From positions 62,001-126,000 of the forward strand of contig CAWGTT010000004.1 of NCBI GenBank assembly GCA_963825645.1: a stretch of DNA of 64,000 nt, in the 5' to 3' direction. The DNA is from JADJPO01 sp963825645 (GTDB lineage: Bacteria; Actinomycetota; Actinomycetes; Actinomycetales; Kineosporiaceae). Each line of letters opens with the position of its first letter. Positions within the stretch are counted from its first letter, which is position 1. The position numbers and the translations under genes are program-made. Below are positions 63,368-64,000 of this stretch, piece after piece. Under the pieces are notes generated by a model. That model worked only from the letters and a program-made list of their open reading frames with translations, did no database searches and was not told the DNA's origin.

Positions 63368-63577
63368 CGCGGCCACCGTCGACCGGGCCACACTCTGGAA
63401 ATCACCGACCCGCAGTGGGGCCCTGTCGCCCCGGTCAAGGCGAGATGCACACTCAGCATCAAAGGCAAGCGGCGCCCGGAGATGCCGCGTCCCGTGCCGT
63501 CCGCTCAGCTGTGGACAGCACCGCTTTACGCACAGCCGCTATGCACGCGCGACGGTGACCGCGTGCCGCGAGGGCCG

Positions 63578-63611
63578 TAGGCGGCAGGCGGCAGGCGGCA
63601 GGCGGCAGGCT
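63578..63611 (+). repeat. Short 7-bp tandem repeat
   Basis: About four to five copies of GGCAGGC in the intergenic region between the EamA gene and the convergent PPOX gene. A simple slippage tract; the rest of 63368-63624 shows nothing. Confidence 0.8.
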
Positions 63612-63624
63612 TGCGCGGAGATCT

Positions 63625-64000
63625 TCATGCCCAGGGGCCGACGCCTCCGATGCGCTCGACCTGGTACCGGACGATGAAGCCCGCCACCTTGGGTGCCGGG
63701 AACTCGGCGTCCGGTGACAGGTACACCTTCGTGAGGCGGTCGAGCAGGTCCCATGCCTGCTCGCTGGGCTCGACGATCGCGTGGGCCTGGATGACGGCGT
63801 AGGGGTTCAGGACGGTGGTGCGGTCCCGGGGCGCGGTGAACGACAGCGCGACACGGGGATCTCGCTCGATGTTGCGGATCTTGGCGTACCGGCCCAGGTG
63901 ACCGCTGACGATGTCGTCGCCGTCCAGTCCGATCCAGATGACGGTTACCTGTGGGCTGCCGTCGGCGTTGAGGGTGGTCAGGTGCGCCAGCGGCCCGGAC
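63625..64000 (-). CDS. PPOX-class FMN/F420-binding protein, N-terminus cut by window edge
   Basis: The visible 124 residues read SGPLAHLTTLNADGSPQVTV, IWIGLDGDDIVSGHLGRYAK, NIERDPRVALSFTAP and end GGVGPWA. This is the split beta-barrel of pyridoxamine 5'-phosphate-oxidase-like proteins, close to the F420-dependent (Rv1155-type) group common in actinobacteria. The start lies beyond position 64000. Confidence 0.85.
   Translation of the reverse strand, partial: SGPLAHLTTLNADGSPQVTVIWIGLDGDDIVSGHLGRYAKIRNIERDPRVALSFTAPRDRTTVLNPYAVIQAHAIVEPSEQAWDLLDRLTKVYLSPDAEFPAPKVAGFIVRYQVERIGGVGPWA

Noticed and set aside
63578..63611. GGCAGGC tract as a member of the hairpin-repeat family
   Set aside because: It lacks the stem-loop and the CGCT linker; it is a simple 7-bp slippage repeat.

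Overview
The window comes from a high-GC, GTG-rich actinobacterium of undetermined order. The left end carries the actinobacterial cell-envelope neighbourhood known from Mycobacterium (Rv3679-Rv3683): two ArsA/Get3-like ATPases, a WhiB4/WblA-type iron-sulfur regulator, a PonA2-type class A penicillin-binding protein with a PASTA domain, a YqeY/GatB-like protein and a membrane-anchored metallophosphoesterase. It ends at a tRNA-Pro(CGG) gene.

From 6.4 to about 12.2 kb lies a decaying integrated element that uses the tRNA as its attachment site. It holds a frameshifted tyrosine integrase, an excisionase-type HTH protein, poorly conserved element genes and a frameshifted secreted GH26-like glycosidase. 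An IS66-family element (12854-14419, 8-bp target duplication) interrupts a small membrane-protein gene. From 14.9 to 24.6 kb there is an MDR oxidoreductase, a large LuxR-type ATPase regulator, a TetR regulator with a palindromic operator, and a run of small DUF4386-like membrane proteins.

From 24.6 to 55 kb is an accessory segment. It mixes single metabolic genes (EamA exporter, MDR oxidoreductases, dienelactone hydrolase, CrtI-like oxidoreductase, a gammaproteobacterial-type FadD, GNAT, methyltransferase, cupin), possible defence or nuclease genes (DUF4062 protein, GIY-YIG-like protein), and IS elements (IS110, IS1380, a second IS66, a tyrosine-recombinase remnant). Through it run about 55-60 copies of a 25-29 bp hairpin repeat, singly or in tandem arrays. 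Every copy I found points the same way, and the stems vary in a compensatory manner. The repeat is absent from the flanking core DNA.

The most striking observation is that the IS110-family element (about 31287-32815) sits exactly inside one of these repeats, at the CT of the invariant CGCT. Its 5' non-coding end contains CTTACGCT and GCATGAG flanking a small hairpin, which is what the two target guides of an IS110 bridge RNA for this repeat would look like. A further CAGTGAG matches the element's own left end. The repeat family therefore looks like a dispersed landing pad for a bridge-RNA-guided transposon.

From 55 to 64 kb the sequence looks chromosomal again: an anti-sigma-like zinc-finger protein, a secreted beta-barrel-like protein, an ECF sigma factor coupled to an SDR dehydrogenase, a MalT-like LuxR regulator, a secreted beta-propeller protein, a second EamA exporter paralogous to the one at 27.7 kb, and a truncated PPOX-family protein at the right edge. 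Frameshifts are concentrated in mobile DNA, which points to real decay, though assembly errors cannot be excluded.
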